A DNA stretch of 64,000 bases from Hetaerina americana (Eukaryota > Arthropoda > Insecta > Odonata > Calopterygidae): assembly GCA_022747635.1 (NCBI GenBank), contig JAKTNV010000027.1, forward strand, positions 3,358,501-3,422,500, written 5' to 3'. Below, in pieces: positions 10,446 through 22,315 of this stretch. The notes under the pieces were generated by a model. That model had not been told where the DNA came from, ran no database searches, and was given only the letters and a program-made list of their open reading frames with translations. A program made the position numbers and the translations under genes. Each line of letters starts with the position of its first letter. The stretch's first letter is position 1.

Positions 10446-11534
10446 AGTTGATTGATTAACTAGCTAAAACTTTAGGTAACTAGTAGTCGTCATTTCACTA
10501 CGATTGGGGGTGTTAAAAAAACACATAAAGCAGGTGTACGAGTGTCCATGTACACTTGTGTTTAGTTTCTTTAATTAGTCGTGAAATGGGAAGGGAGAAA
10601 TGTTCCAAGGTGGTATTACCTTCTCGGCTTGGCGCTGAGTCTAATTCCTCGTAATTTTCTCAATTGTGATCATTTCCTCAGACACAAGCATAGTGGATGG
10701 ATTAATGGCTCGCTCTTATTTCTAGTTTGGTTTAATGAAATTACTGGAAAACTAGAAAATAGAATGAAAGCGTGTTTGTAAAAATGCACGGGGCAACAGT
10801 GATTACCAGGAGGAATGGAAAATCAAAGTGGAGGAGACCCTTGGATGTTAAGAGTGTGGGGGGGGGGAGAGGGGGTTGTTGGGGGAGGGAGGGAGGGTGT
10901 ATTCCCGTGTGAGTGTTTTACTTCGGTTCTCCTCTTTTTTTACGTTTCGCTTTTTTCGCTGTCATTCCCTCGCCCCCCCCTCTCTCTTCACGACGGGCGC
11001 CATTACCTCCCCCGCCCTCCTTTGAAGCGATGCCCAACCCCCCTTGCCCGCACCCTTTGATCCCCCCAGGGGCGAGATCAAAGCCCGCGGACTGGGAAAC
11101 GCGCCCCCCCCCCACTCACCTTCCGCGTTGCTTGGCAGCGACCACAAAAGGTGCCGCCACTGTCGCTACCACGTAACATGACGGCTTTCGCGCCGAGCGA
11201 ATGAAGAAATAAATATCAAAGGGGGGGAGGTTGCGTGTTTGCCACGACGTGCACCGTGTTGTGGAAAACCTCTTGACAGCGGTCTAAACCTCCCCCCCTT
11301 CCCGCGCGTTTATTTCAACTTTCATCGCGAACTGCCTCGGCCAGGCTGTCTCAGTGATTGGGGGATTCAGAGAAACAGCGGGGAATACCGCGACGGTGAA
11401 TTCAACCGACTCCCTCCCCCCCATCCTTCCCCTGGCTCGGGTACAAGTGCGATGTGTCGCTGGAGGGCGAATATCCCTCATCCTACCCGGGGTTCGAACC
11501 GCTGAGCCCCGATTTACGGACGCGTCTTTAACGT
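10446..11534. other. Unassigned, partly C/G-rich
   Basis: Region 10855-11180 has long G tracts then C tracts, and its open frames on both strands are compositional. A TTCGAACC box at about 11490 resembles a Pol III B box, but no A box is visible upstream. No gene recognised. Confidence 0.35.
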
Positions 11535-11700
11535 TTAATGGAGTCGAGTTTCTTCAAAACGAATCCGTATATTATCCTGATATGTGCTCCCCATGAAAGG
11601 CTTGGTGTTAGAACTACTCCCAAATACTTAACTTGATTGGCCGCAGCAATGTATTTCCTACTCGCCACTTTCTTTGTTCCAAAATTTCACACTAGTAATA
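11535..11700 (-). mobile_element. CR1/L2-like LINE coding fragment
   Basis: The minus-strand translation gives VKYLGVV-like, GAHIRII and KKLDSIKR segments, aligning with KYLGVVLTPRLSWGAHIR in the LINE at 4132-5312. The plus-strand words GATATGTGCTCCCCATGAAA and CTTGGTGTTAGAAC are shared with 5165-5200. It is a short fragment without a 3' end. Confidence 0.75.
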
Positions 11701-11716
11701 TTATTTATTAATAATT

Positions 11717-12010
11717 GGTGCTGTAGGCTGACAGGTACTCCTGATCTCAGGTGTACTACTGTTCGGAGGACTGTGGTTCGATTCCTGGGGTTTCACCTTC
11801 GACCGAGCTGTGTGGCTTTTGAGGGCACTAGATCTTCCTGGGATACCGCCTGGGGGCACACATGGAATCGACAACTAGTCCCTCTCTCTCAGCCACTGCT
11901 ACTAAGTGAATATCACTCATCCACTATGTAGGCACAGTGTTTGGGTTGACCTCTATCCCCTCACCCATGCCATCCAATCATGGGCTCGATTACTGCTGTT
12001 GTGGATAATA
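11717..12010 (+). mobile_element. tRNA-derived SINE (probable)
   Basis: An A-box-like TGGTGCTGTAGG at 11717 is followed about 50 bp later by a B-box-like GTGGTTCGATTCC (about 11768-11780), the spacing of a tRNA-type internal promoter. A unique body follows. No target duplication was found and the 3' end is an estimate. Confidence 0.5.
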
Positions 12011-12345
12011 TCATCATTTCTTTTTACTGTTAGCATTATGTCAATATTGAAGAGGGGCGTGTCATATGCCAATTAGTGTCTTTATCCACGCCGTTCCTCC
12101 TCTCAGAAGGCATTTCGCCTTTGGGAAAGGGAGAAAACACAAGTACGGAAAATAAACAAAAATAAACAATATAGCGAGAAATACCATCGTTAATTCACAA
12201 CAATTCCTCCACAATGTATGTGACGTAAGCTCACGGCAAAGGTATCATTTTATCTGATGCAGTCTAATTAAGCAATGAGATATTTTGATTGTGCTGCACT
12301 GAAATTTGCAGCTGGAGCGTCCTTTGTCGTGCGTCGTGGCATCTT
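12011..12345. other. Unassigned stretch
   Basis: No recognised feature; it may include degraded SINE body sequence near 12080-12130. Confidence 0.3.
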
Positions 12346-12462
12346 TATGGAGGAGTAGGCTAATGCCGACGCCGGGTTTCTCTCCACCTTCCCTCCTTCG
12401 CCATCCATCGCTTATGACGCAAGTGGCAAACCCCAGCTGTCGGTCGCCTCCCATAATTCGAC
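12346..12462 (+). mobile_element. SINE 3' body fragment
   Basis: GAGTAGGCTAATGCCGACGC followed by CGGGTTTCTCTCCACC and GTCGGTCGCCTCCC matches the 3' part of the SINE at 23327-23628 (minus). The tRNA head is missing. Confidence 0.75.
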
Positions 12463-12758
12463 TCTCTTGCTAGGTGCAATTTTGTCGGCATTTCTTTGCC
12501 TCCCTGCACGCATCTGAGAATTACATGGTCATAGGTTTATATTTTATCGCGGATTTGTTAATTCGGAGAATGTATGCATCAGGGTATATCGAGGAGAAAT
12601 TGGTAATGTTTTGCGAGAATATGGATGTAGTGAGCAGCTGTTGAATTACATAAAAGGTATTTATGGAGTTATTAGGACGTCAAGTCTGATCGAGAGTGGA
12701 ACTCGAAGCTATCAGTGGAGTTATTAGAACGACTAGTCAAATCGAGAGTCCCTTGGTT

Positions 12759-12769
12759 TGAGGTATGAT
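12759..12769. repeat. Target-site duplication, left (RTE copy)
   Basis: TGAGGTATGAT occurs here and at 14302-14312, exactly flanking the RTE insertion. Confidence 0.85.
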
Positions 12770-14301
12770 TTTTTTTTAAGGTAATCTACCGGTTAAGGTA
12801 GGTTTTTGGATGGACACAACTACCAAACAAATATTTTCTTACTCCTAACAAAACACAAAATCCATCATCCTACTCTACATCAGGTCCCTCTTCATCTCTG
12901 AGTACTTTCTTCCTCCCTTCATCCCGTCCAACATCCCTATCCTGTTCCTTCCCTTTCCTCTTTTGCACAACATTCTACCCTCTATCACAGTCTTCAACAT
13001 ACCACTGCCAGTCAATACCCCCTTCATCCACTTTTCCTGCCTCCATAGGATTTCTCCCAACAAACCCATCTCTTCGCCCACCATACCAAGTACTTCCTCG
13101 TTTGTTTTCTTCTCTGTCCATTTCACCTTCTCCATTCTTCTCCACACCCACATTTCAAAAGCCTCCAGTCTACGTCTATCCTCCTGCTTCAATGACCACG
13201 TCTCCGCACCGTACTTAGCTACGCTCCATATCAAAGTTTTTACGAGTCTTTTCTTAACATCCTTACTCAAAGTCCCCGTCATCAACTCCCTCCTCCTTGT
13301 GAAAGCCTCTTTGCCTAGCGCAATTCTTCTCCTTACGTCCCTACTACTTTGACCGTGTTGGTCCAAAACACTACCGAGATACGTAAACTGCTCTACCTGC
13401 TCTAGTTTTTGCCCTCCTATTTTAATGTTAAGCTTGGCCTTTTTCTTTCTAGAAAATCGCATAACCTTTGTTTTCTTAATATTGATTCTCATCCCATAGC
13501 TGTCGCACTGAATTTCCAATTCACTCAGCAATGCTTGCAGCCCCTTGGCTGACTGACAAACTAAGGCTTGGTCATCAGCAAACCTAACTGATTTTACGAA
13601 TTCCCCGCCCACTTTCATTCCTACCTCGAGTTCTTCCCATGCCTCTTTGATCATTTCCTCTGCATACAGGTTGAACAGCAACGGTGATAATCGGCAACCC
13701 TGCCTCACACCCCTTCCTGACACTGCCCATCCTGACTCCCTGTTTCCCACCCCCACCTGAGCAGTCTGAGACATGTACAGGTTGCGGATTAGCCTCCTTT
13801 CCCTCCAATCTATTCCCATTTTCTGCAATATACTCATTAGTTTTTCCCAATTCACTCTATCAAACGCTTTTTCGAAATCTACGAAACAGGCAAATACCTC
13901 CTGGTTGTGTTCTATATTCCTCTCGATTAATAATCTCATTACTGCAATGGCATCACGCGTACCTCTCCCCTTCCTAAACCCAAACTGATCATCCCCTAAG
14001 TAATCATTTGCCCTACTCTCTATCCGTTTGTTTATGATCCTGAGAACAACTTTAGCTGCGTGGATATCAAACTAATTGTCCTATAGTCCTCACATGACGT
14101 GGCCTTTACCTTTTTCGGAATAGGAACTAAAACTGATCTCACAAAGTCTTCCGGCCAGATTCCCTCCTCATAAATACTACGGATCAGCCCATATAGCCTC
14201 TTCCTCCCACATTTTCCTAAGCATTTTAAAAGTTCCACGGGAATGTTATCTACCCCCACGGCCTTATTTAGTTTCATCTCCCTTAATGCCCTTTCTATCT
14301 C
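12770..14301 (-). mobile_element. 5'-truncated RTE-type LINE with target duplication
   Basis: RTE-clade retrotransposon on the minus strand, closely similar to the full-length copy at 29149-32520. It keeps the RT domain from MKLNKAVGVDNIPVELL, through DQFGFRKGRGTRDAI, FVDFEKAFDRVNW, FADDQALVC and the C-terminal YGAETWSLKQEDRRRLEAF block, to the stop near 12875 and a 3'UTR ending in a T tract (minus: poly A) at 12770-12777. A 1-nt deletion near 14059 breaks the frame, and GCPLSP has become GCRLSP. The 11-bp duplication on both sides shows target-primed insertion with 5' truncation, and its preservation suggests a fairly recent event. Confidence 0.93.
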
Positions 14302-14312
14302 TGAGGTATGAT
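14302..14312. repeat. Target-site duplication, right (RTE copy)
   Basis: Second copy of TGAGGTATGAT, abutting the truncated 5' end of the RTE element. Confidence 0.85.
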
Positions 14313-14939
14313 ATGCTGTGCAAAAAAGGATTCGGTATATCTCAAAGTGTGTTTATGTGTGAATGTGATGATAAAGCTTATGGGGTCCGCAGTCTCCGCT
14401 GCCATGTTGCGAGTGTTGCACTCCGTCGGTGTTTGAAATGTCAAAGGGAATATTACATGACGCGTGCCCTCCGACCTCTCCCTACTCGTCCTTTCCGTGC
14501 TCCTCTTTCATCTGAATGCATTGTTTCATGTGTGCCCTTTGAATGAATATGACCTTAATATGTACCCCTCGTACTGAGAATCTCTTCGAGGGCATTCAAC
14601 CTTGAATTTCTCCACCTCTCGCCTTCCCCTCAAAGTACTCCTGCCTCTACATGGCACCCTGAAAGCCGCGCCGACGTATTGGCAGGATATGTCTCGCATA
14701 TTATACGCACTCCAAAATAAATTGGTCGTTTGAATCTTAGATATTAAATTCTGGAAGTACGAGAACTCGTAGACACCAAAACTAAAAGACTCAAGGACTC
14801 CTTTTTCCCACGGACAATACGTGATAGTAACTGTGGGGTTAGAGATAGCAGAAATCCAACTTGCCACCCACGACGTCTGTTGAATAATTAGTTCTACTCA
14901 ATTGCATACACTTTCGCTAATCTCATGTGTTTTGTTGCA
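14313..14939. other. Unassigned stretch
   Basis: Open frames on both strands, but no family similarity recognised. Confidence 0.35.
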
Positions 14940-15046
14940 AATCCCTTTCCGTATGACCGCATGGGACTGCTTTTCAATGACTGTGGTGCTTGGTCCAATG
15001 TTGGCGGCCTTTCTTTGGTCTTTGTTGTTTTCAACAGGCAAGTTGC
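14940..15046 (+). mobile_element. Head fragment of the composite repeat
   Basis: CCCTTTCCGTATGACCGCAT, GACTGTGGTGCTTGG and TTTGTTGTTTTCAACAGGC match the head of the elements at 6700 and 20446. It stops where the next mariner begins, so the mariner probably inserted into it or deleted its tail. Confidence 0.65.
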
Positions 15047-15710
15047 GGGTTTGAGGTCGTTACATTCATCCAGTGTATTTTGAGAAGCGGAAGTGTGGAG
15101 ACGTGTTCTAGTGCTATGTCAACGCGAGTTAAACAGCGTGCTGTTGTCTAATTGTTTACTGCTGAAAAAGTACTCCCACTGAGATTCATCGTCGTTTAAA
15201 GGCGGTTTTATGGTGACTATGCTGTTGATAGGTCTTCTGTTAATCATTGGGTGGTAAAATTTCGTGGTTGCGAGCCTGGAAATGTCACAATTATTGATTA
15301 AACACGCCGCGGACGTCCGATCACTGCCACATACGGTGAACATCGCAAACTCTACGAAGATTTGATTCATAATGACCGGCAAATCACTCAAAAGCGTATC
15401 GGAAACCATATTGGAATATCTCCGAGGAACGTGTCGGCTTCAGTATTGAACAATTGGGATACCGTAAAATTTGTACCACGCCGTCTCACAGACGAGAACA
15501 AACAAAACCCTTCTTATTCCCCGAATCTTGCGCCTTGCGATTTTTATTTTTTTCCGCAATTCAAGAGGCACCTAAAAGGTCATCTAAAAAAATCATTACT
15601 CCTCGGACGATGTGGTGAAGGCCGCTGTCAAGTCAAGTGGATTCGAGATAAGTCGCGTTGATGCTTCCGCTTCTTAAAATACACTGGATGAATGTAATGA
15701 CCTCAAACCT
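15047..15710 (+). mobile_element. Internally deleted mariner with inverted termini
   Basis: About 665 bp bounded by matching inverted ends: GGTTTGAGGTCGTTACATTC at 15048 and its near-complement ending at 15709, with further matching inside (ATCCAGTGTATTTT). Inside, degraded plus-strand frames show mariner N-terminal features (VNHWVVKFRGCEPG, the TRRGRPITAT linker, LIHNDRQITQKRIGNHIGIS) and then jump directly to SYSPNLAPCDFYFFPQFKRH, the region of the third catalytic aspartate. The first two aspartates are deleted. It is non-autonomous and about half the usual 1.3 kb length. Confidence 0.9.
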
Positions 15711-16904
15711 GCGCATGCGCATTTAGGGGGAATGTTACTTCCACGTACCACCGAGAGTGCTTCTGAAGGTCATTTTGTTTTTGTCTATAAGCACGTGTGC
15801 ATTGTTGTTCAGCCCACCCTCCTGCAGGTGTTTGGTTGTTGTGTTCATCCAAAACCTACCGTAACCTGTAGATACCTATGTGATTGCTTTTAAAATTCAT
15901 CTATTGGAGGGTGAAGATAATAGGCATTCCTATGAAACAGTGAGAGAATTTTATACGAAATAAATTCCCTCCACTTTTCACGAGCAACGCACGCGTTCTC
16001 TCCGTGAAAGGAAAAGAGCCGAAATTGTAATTCCAGAACTTCAGACTTTAGCGATATTACTCTTGATTTATTAAAAGTACCTTTGACCAAAATAAATAAC
16101 CTTTTTTATATACTTCTGAATTGCTTTCAACTGCTTACTGATTTTAATGCGCTGTGATTTCTGAAAGAAATATGGATAGGGCGGGGAGGGTTCGAGAACA
16201 TCCGAAATAAAGGGTAACAGCGTTAAGAAACGAGAAGGCGATCTGCGCGCATTCTTTGGGATGTGATGACCTCGAAAACAGACGTGCTCGCGATAAGAAT
16301 ATATAAATAACGCAAATGCGAGAGATTCTCCGGTGAGCATAAAAAAGAATGCTTGTTGAATATTGTGAAACTATGGAATTGTGGGAAAGGTGTGGCGGGG
16401 AGAATGAAAAGCAATGCTCGATGATGTGAAGGCGAGGAAAATATTCGGTGAGGTCCAAGACGAAGGCATGCAAGCGTAAAAGAGGATGATGGCAGATAAA
16501 AAGAAGGCTAGGAAGCGTACGATGGCCGCAAAAGGGAAGAAAATAAATGGAAAATCGTCTCGGGAGAAGTCAGGAAAAATACACGAAGTAAGATGGGGGG
16601 AAGAAGCAGAGTGATACTAAGGCAAATGAAATTTTGGAAATAGTCGAAAAGGGAGGGATAATGGGAAAATACAATGAAGGATAAAATGAAAGGAGTTTTG
16701 TGGAATGAATGCAGAGTTATGTTGGAGTGTTCTACGCATTACTTTGAGGATTTTTGGCACAGAAACAATGGAACTGTATGAAGGGGGGGAGAAAGGATAT
16801 TATGAGCAAGTTGATATTTGTACCTTGACAGAATAATTTTCAAAGATTGGAGAGATGAAAAGGTGGCAGGCGTGGGAATACTGGCAGTTAATTTGATGGT
16901 ACCT
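15711..16904. other. Unassigned stretch
   Basis: No recognised gene or repeat. Several overlapping minus-strand frames near 16070-16470 have no recognisable domain. Confidence 0.4.
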
Positions 16905-17474
16905 GACTTATATAAAAGGTATCGGGAAAATTTCCGGAAAAATAGATTTATTTCAGATATTGCTACAATAGTACACTAAAGTAGAACCCTTGAGCGTCGA
17001 CACGATTTTGCCCTAGCGGCATTTCCACGTCGCGAAGGCCCCCTCGTAGGCGGAAGGCCCTTAAGGTTACGCATGCAAGCTTCATTGACGGCTTGACTCA
17101 GGGTTCCAGGGTGGTGGTGTCGTTTAAGGGAGGATTTCACTTTTACAGGGAATAGGAAATAGTAGTATGCGGGTGCCATGTCGGGACTCTAAGGTGGTTG
17201 GGGAATCGTCGCGGTGCCGTTACAGAAGATCATCGCGAGCAGACACTCTCGACTCTGCTCTTTTGGTCGTCCGTCCAAAGACCTTCGGGAGGACGAGTTA
17301 AGCGCAGATCTTTCAAATCGTAGAATATTCTATGATAATGTTGTGTGCACTGTAATGTTTTCAATCCTAATAATACGATTCGCGATCATGCGCACACTTA
17401 ACCGACGGTCTGAGTTCAGCACTTCACGCACACCTATTAAGAACATGAAAATTGGTACCGATACTATTCGTACA
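16905..17474 (-). mobile_element. Internally deleted mariner, copy 2
   Basis: Same derivative as at 2775-3245. The GGACGGACGACC block is followed by GAGAGTGTCTGCTCGC and then GCGACGATTCCCCAACCACC (minus sense), coding for a VSARDDLL-like end joined to TATIPQPP and a PVKVKSSLKRHHH segment. Its deletion junction matches copies 1 and 3. An extra segment at 17000-17090 covers the C-terminal LKGLPP-like region. Confidence 0.7.
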
Positions 17475-18720
17475 TACTTTTTACTACGGCGGAGGAGGAG
17501 GCAGCAATCAAACCGCCCTACTTGACCTTATGACCTTGACCACAGTGGCACAGCAACGCTCATCTTACAGCAGTGGTGGCAATAATTACGACTGTAGCGC
17601 TGAGTAGAGGAAATCATGGGCATTACTTTCCAAAGGAGCAATGGTTCGCAAATGATTCTTTCTCCTTAAATCATTTAAATTACAGACTTGACTGATTTCT
17701 TTTTTAGCTCCCGTTGGAAATATCTCTCTACTCTATTCTCCCTGGTCGGCTATTTGTCGAAGATACTGTTTTGAAGGAGGCGACTTAAGTACAGCCAATC
17801 AATTCAAGACCTTAAAGTAAACGGTTATGTAATATAAAGGATAAATTGAGCTTCTTACGGCTTCTTTTTAGACTAACTATATTTAATAATATTTCCTTAA
17901 GCCGTGGAGGTTTTAGTTTAACGAAGGGGTAATTTTTAATTTCGAGATATGACCTGTTTTTTTAAAAGGTCACCGACTGTTTCAAAGAACTGCTATTTTT
18001 ACAGAAAGATGGCCAAGTTACCTTTCTCCGATTTCATGTGTAAGCAGCTTTTGGAATTTTAAAGATTTGACAACACTGAAATTATTAGAACTTTGTAGGG
18101 TACGATTCTTGGCATTACAATTTTTTTATTTTCTTCTTATCACATGCTTTGCGGGCAAAATCTACAGTGGGTGAATCATAGAATTTAATTACCTCTTCTA
18201 TATATTATATTTGTACGACAGACCTCCACCGTAATCAAAGCGATAGACTAATTTGCAGTTATTTATATTTTTGGCATTCCGATGTCATTTCGCTGACAAT
18301 ATATATATATATATATATTATCTCAATACTTATAACAACATCGCAACATCCCGACGAGGCTGGGAAGGCGATGGCCGCTGTAGAGTCGCGCGATCACTCG
18401 GCAAGCAGAAGAGCTCGAAAGAGCTTTCCGCCGTGGATATTCGCCGTGATCAAATGCTTGTTGGCTGTGCGAATGGCGAATGATTTGCGGCCATCGTTTC
18501 GCGGAAGGGCAACGAGGGATCACTCTGGCGGGGCGGGGGGAGGCGGGCCCCACAGTTCCACGCCTCCACCCTCCCGACCAGTGATGATTTACACCCAGCG
18601 AGTGATATATAGTCGCTTGTTAAGCGATCGCTGGCGGTGATCACGGGCATGGGGGCGAGAGTCAAGGACACCTGTAGTTTTTGCTGTCACGGAGTCGCTC
18701 GTTTGCCCGGGGAGGCATTA
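17475..18720. other. Unassigned; short TA tract and G+C-rich part
   Basis: Contains (TA)10 at 18300-18319 and a G+C-rich stretch at 18350-18560. No gene recognised. Confidence 0.4.
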
Positions 18721-19345
18721 ATCTACATCTACACAATACTCCGTCGGATGAACGTGTGGCATGGGGTGGTAGGTCACCAGCCATTCCACATGTATTCCCT
18801 CTTATTTCCTCATGCACCTGGCACCCCGAGGTCCATAAAAGCACCGTGTGGAAAGGGGGCGACCCAACACCATTCATGCAACATGCCAACACATATTACA
18901 AGTTTTACATGGTTAGCAGCTATTCCTATGGCTACTCAAAGAGACATGAAAACATGTTAAAAGAGGGCCAGCACACATGAAATTCAGACACTTATTACCG
19001 ATTGGTATTCCACGCATTCCGGACGGACAATTCACCAATAAAATAGACTTAATATACATTCACCTACACCCCCCTGGCACAAGGGCGCACGGCGGGGGAC
19101 GCGTTAGGACGCTAGACATGTAGAGAGTGTTTTGAATGGGAATTTAATCCTATACACCCATATTTTCGACAGCGCGCACCTATTACTCTCTTATGTGCTC
19201 CCCCTTATTTTGATGCCTCGATATGTGTGCGGGAAAAACGAATAATTGAATATATCTGTTCGACAGGCCCTTATTTTGTGACAATTTCCGGCCTTGCCAA
19301 TTTAATTAGGGCGCCTAATCAGTACATCTCCAATATCTGGTGCAA
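18721..19345 (-). mobile_element. CR1/L2-like LINE subfamily B, 3' end
   Basis: The minus-strand sequence carries GAATTGTCCGTCCGGAATGC, CGGTAATAAGTGTCTGAATT and AGGAATAGCTGCTAACCATG, and ends in a hairpin region and TGTAGATGTAGATTAA tail. The same series occurs at 36990-37560 and 59450-60147. It is 5'-truncated, and only degenerate C-terminal coding sequence (near 19230-19340) remains. Confidence 0.8.
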
Positions 19346-20445
19346 AACCACACGCTATATATCTTTGCAATTAGTTAAATCTCGCCCTCAGTCTTCGCCC
19401 ATATCTGAAGCCCCCCCCCCCCCTCCCAGATTCTGCATTAAGTGAATGACGCTTTTTTTTCTTAATGCGTCGTTGTTTGTCGCGTTCGAAAGTGTCTTTC
19501 TCTCCAGGTAATCGTCCCCATTTTCCTAATTGCTCTGAGTTAATTGGCATAGGAATCCGTGCAGTACTTTGCAAACCGAGCAGAAGAAAACAATCGTGGT
19601 GGATCGCCACCTTTCGCGCGGAAATCGATGAAGTGTGACCACACGCATTAGTGTGATGCGGATGTCATGACCTGGCGAATTAAATTGCATTATTACCATC
19701 AGATGAAGAGAGTCAAAATACGTGATTCCAATGTAAAATGCGATCACTATTCTGTATTGTCCTCCCTGCTTTCATTGAGTTCAGTTCGTTTTCGACACGG
19801 CGTTAGTTTCACGGGGATGGCGCTGTCGACCTGTCACGTGCACGGAGTGTTGATGAATTAATTGTTCCTAAGTGGTATAGATGAAGTGGTGAAGTCCTTT
19901 TTTTGGTTGAAAATTTTGCTTTGCATTTCTTTAGAAAGCCACGCTCTGAATCGATTCGGCACTCCCGCGCCGATGCGAAATCAAGTGTTGGTTTTTGTGT
20001 TTACATAGACGTCTCCAATCATGACACTTGGATACATTCTTCCCTTATTATGAAGTTCGTATTCCCTCCATTCTGTGGATGGATATCTTGGGTGTTGCGA
20101 GGGAAAAGATAGATTGAGATCCGGGATTTAAGAACTTAAAATCCGCGGGATGGAAGGGGGAAATTGCACCGTTTCCTTTCATTTTATGGATAGCCAATGG
20201 GGTGAGGGAGCGAATAGGAATGTGACGACTCGAGCGAGTAAATGGTGAAATTTTCATTTGACGACTCCTTCCAATGAACAATCAAAGTCATCGCCGGCAA
20301 TAGGATCTGCCGGACTAATGAAAGCTCCTGCCAATTAGATATTTTTCCAGCAGAGCCCTAGAAAAATTGCTGTCCAGGTTTTTTAAGACATTGACGTCTT
20401 TCGCGAAAGAGAGACAGAAAGAGGGAGAGTGTTTTGTAGTCAAAA
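19346..20445. other. Unassigned stretch
   Basis: Includes a C tract at 19412-19424. No recognised gene. Confidence 0.4.
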
Positions 20446-20945
20446 CCCAATCCCTTCCCGCATGACCGCATTAGAATGCCATTAAATACTGTAGTGCTCG
20501 TTACAGTATTGCTGGCTTTGCTTTGTTTGTTTTTATGTTTCCCCTTCCATCACTCGTCTCTCTCTATTGTGGGGGCGGGGGATCCTCCCGCTATCTGCCT
20601 GCAGCGTAGGCGCACATTCCCTGCCTTGAGTCCTTGGGGGAGGAGACTATTTTTTGTCCATATCGCTGTGGAATTTCACCGCCTTACTTTTCAATTCTAA
20701 TTTGCACATTTATTGGATACATTTTTAAGAAATTATTAGGTGCAATTGTTTGTTAGTTGATGGTATATGTATTTACATTTGTGCATATGAAAAAGGTTTT
20801 TGCATGAATGTATACGCCACTATGGGTGTAGGTATCCATGGATGTGTTGAGTTTGCCTGTGGTTTTGTTCTCTTTTACGGGTGGTGACGTATCACCCCCC
20901 GCCACACGCCCTTTAGGCGGCTTGCAGGATATTATATAGATGTAA
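20446..20945 (+). mobile_element. Composite repeat with LINE-type 3' end, copy 2
   Basis: Shares the head (CCCGCATGACCGCATTAGAA, GTAGTGCTCGTTACAGTATT) and the LINE-like tail with 6700-7207, in the same order and at about the same total length. It ends in CACCCCCCGCCACACGCC, GGCGGCTTGCAGGATATT and ATAGATGTA. Two copies of matching structure mean the head and tail belong to one transposed unit. Confidence 0.75.
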
Positions 20946-21639
20946 AAATATGAGTACGAACACATTAAATTTTGAAACGAACTCATTTCAGGAGAATCTT
21001 GAGTCCACGGAGTTGAGATTGGCTCAAATTAGCGCCTTGGAAATTACTTCATGTCACGCGCCGATTTGTACATGTTCACATAAAGTATGCCATATCTTAG
21101 GAAACGAAACGCGTTGAAAGTTTGAATTTCATTCGGACCGAATAGAACATAAATCAATTCAGTTAATATAACATTGGAAACCTGAAGAAAAACAGAATAT
21201 ATCGAATGACATCAATTAATTAAATTTATTCAGTACATTTAAAGTCATAAATGACGTGGGAAGGGTACGAATAGAATATTATAATATGGTTGCAGTAATA
21301 TGTTACAATGACACGCATAAGTTCCTGTCTCATTTTGTATTCGAATCAAATTCTTGAGATCCTATGGCTCTTTAAGTTATACTGAAGGTAAACTTTGGCG
21401 TATTGCTGAAGGGAAACACATTGCTTGAAGAGGGTACAGTGTTTGACTAATCGATTGATTATAGTGTTGATGTACGCCGAAGGATTTTTCAAGATGCATA
21501 TCTTTCAAAAGAGCGAATTATTCGGATATATCTCTCCTGAATGTGTTTTGCAAAAGAACAGACTCTATATAAATCTCTGTAAGCATAACAAAGTTTATGA
21601 GGCATTCAAGAAAGAGGGAAGCTTAGATAAGCGTTAAAA
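20946..21639. other. Unassigned stretch
   Basis: A+T-rich; no recognised gene or repeat. Confidence 0.4.
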
Positions 21640-22090
21640 TAGGAGAGCAAAAACTAGAGCCGGTGAGTTTAACTATCTTGGGAGTGTTTCGGTCCAAGAT
21701 AGTCACAATAGTCGGGATGGCGGTTGGAAGAAGAGTTGCGTAAGGCAAAGAAGCTTCCACAAGAAGGAGAGGATTGATGAGAGGGGGATGAATGAGTGAG
21801 GATGTTTAAGGATGAAGGATCGTCGAGGCTTGGATATGGAGCGTGGTTATGTGCGGGGGGGGGAACATGATGGTTGGAGCAGGTTGATAGGCGTAGATTG
21901 GGGGCATTTGAAACGTGAGTGTGGAGAAGGATGGAGAGGATTAAATGGACGAAAGGAAAACAAGTGAAGAGGCATAATGCGTGGCAGGGAAGAGAAGGGA
22001 ATTGTTGGGAGAAAACTAAAGGAAGCAGGAAAGATGGATGACAAGCATTTTGATTGAAAATGGAATATTACATACTTGCTGAATAGAGGG
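21640..22090 (+). mobile_element. RTE-type LINE C-terminal fragment, diverged
   Basis: Frames give LEP..FNYLGSVS-like, GKEASTRRRGLMRG and further downstream VWRRMERIKWTKGKQ-like sequence. These correspond to YLGSVLDQHGQ, GKEAFTRRRELMTG and VWRRMEKVKWTEKK of the intact copy. It has many frameshifts and no 3' terminus. Confidence 0.7.
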
Positions 22091-22315
22091 GAGAACGTTA
22101 TGAAAACGAGGTAGGGTTAGGGATAGAATAGGGAAGTTGGGCGGAGCGAAGGGAGGAGGGAAGTATTCGGGATTGTAGAGGGACTATGTTGCAGTGTAGG
22201 ATGTTTATTTGTGTCTTGTTAAGCGAAGGAGCATAGTGGTATTTTGTATCCTTCCACCCAAAATCTAATAATTTTAATGATGGAATCCTCATCACCATCA
22301 CTATTTCAATCCTAA

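Noticed and set aside
10855..10895. G-quadruplex or promoter element at the G tracts
   Set aside because: Simple purine-rich repeat, similar to several others in the window; no associated gene start.
11480..11515. TTCGAACC B-box-like word suggesting a tRNA gene
   Set aside because: No A box, acceptor stem or cloverleaf could be found around it.
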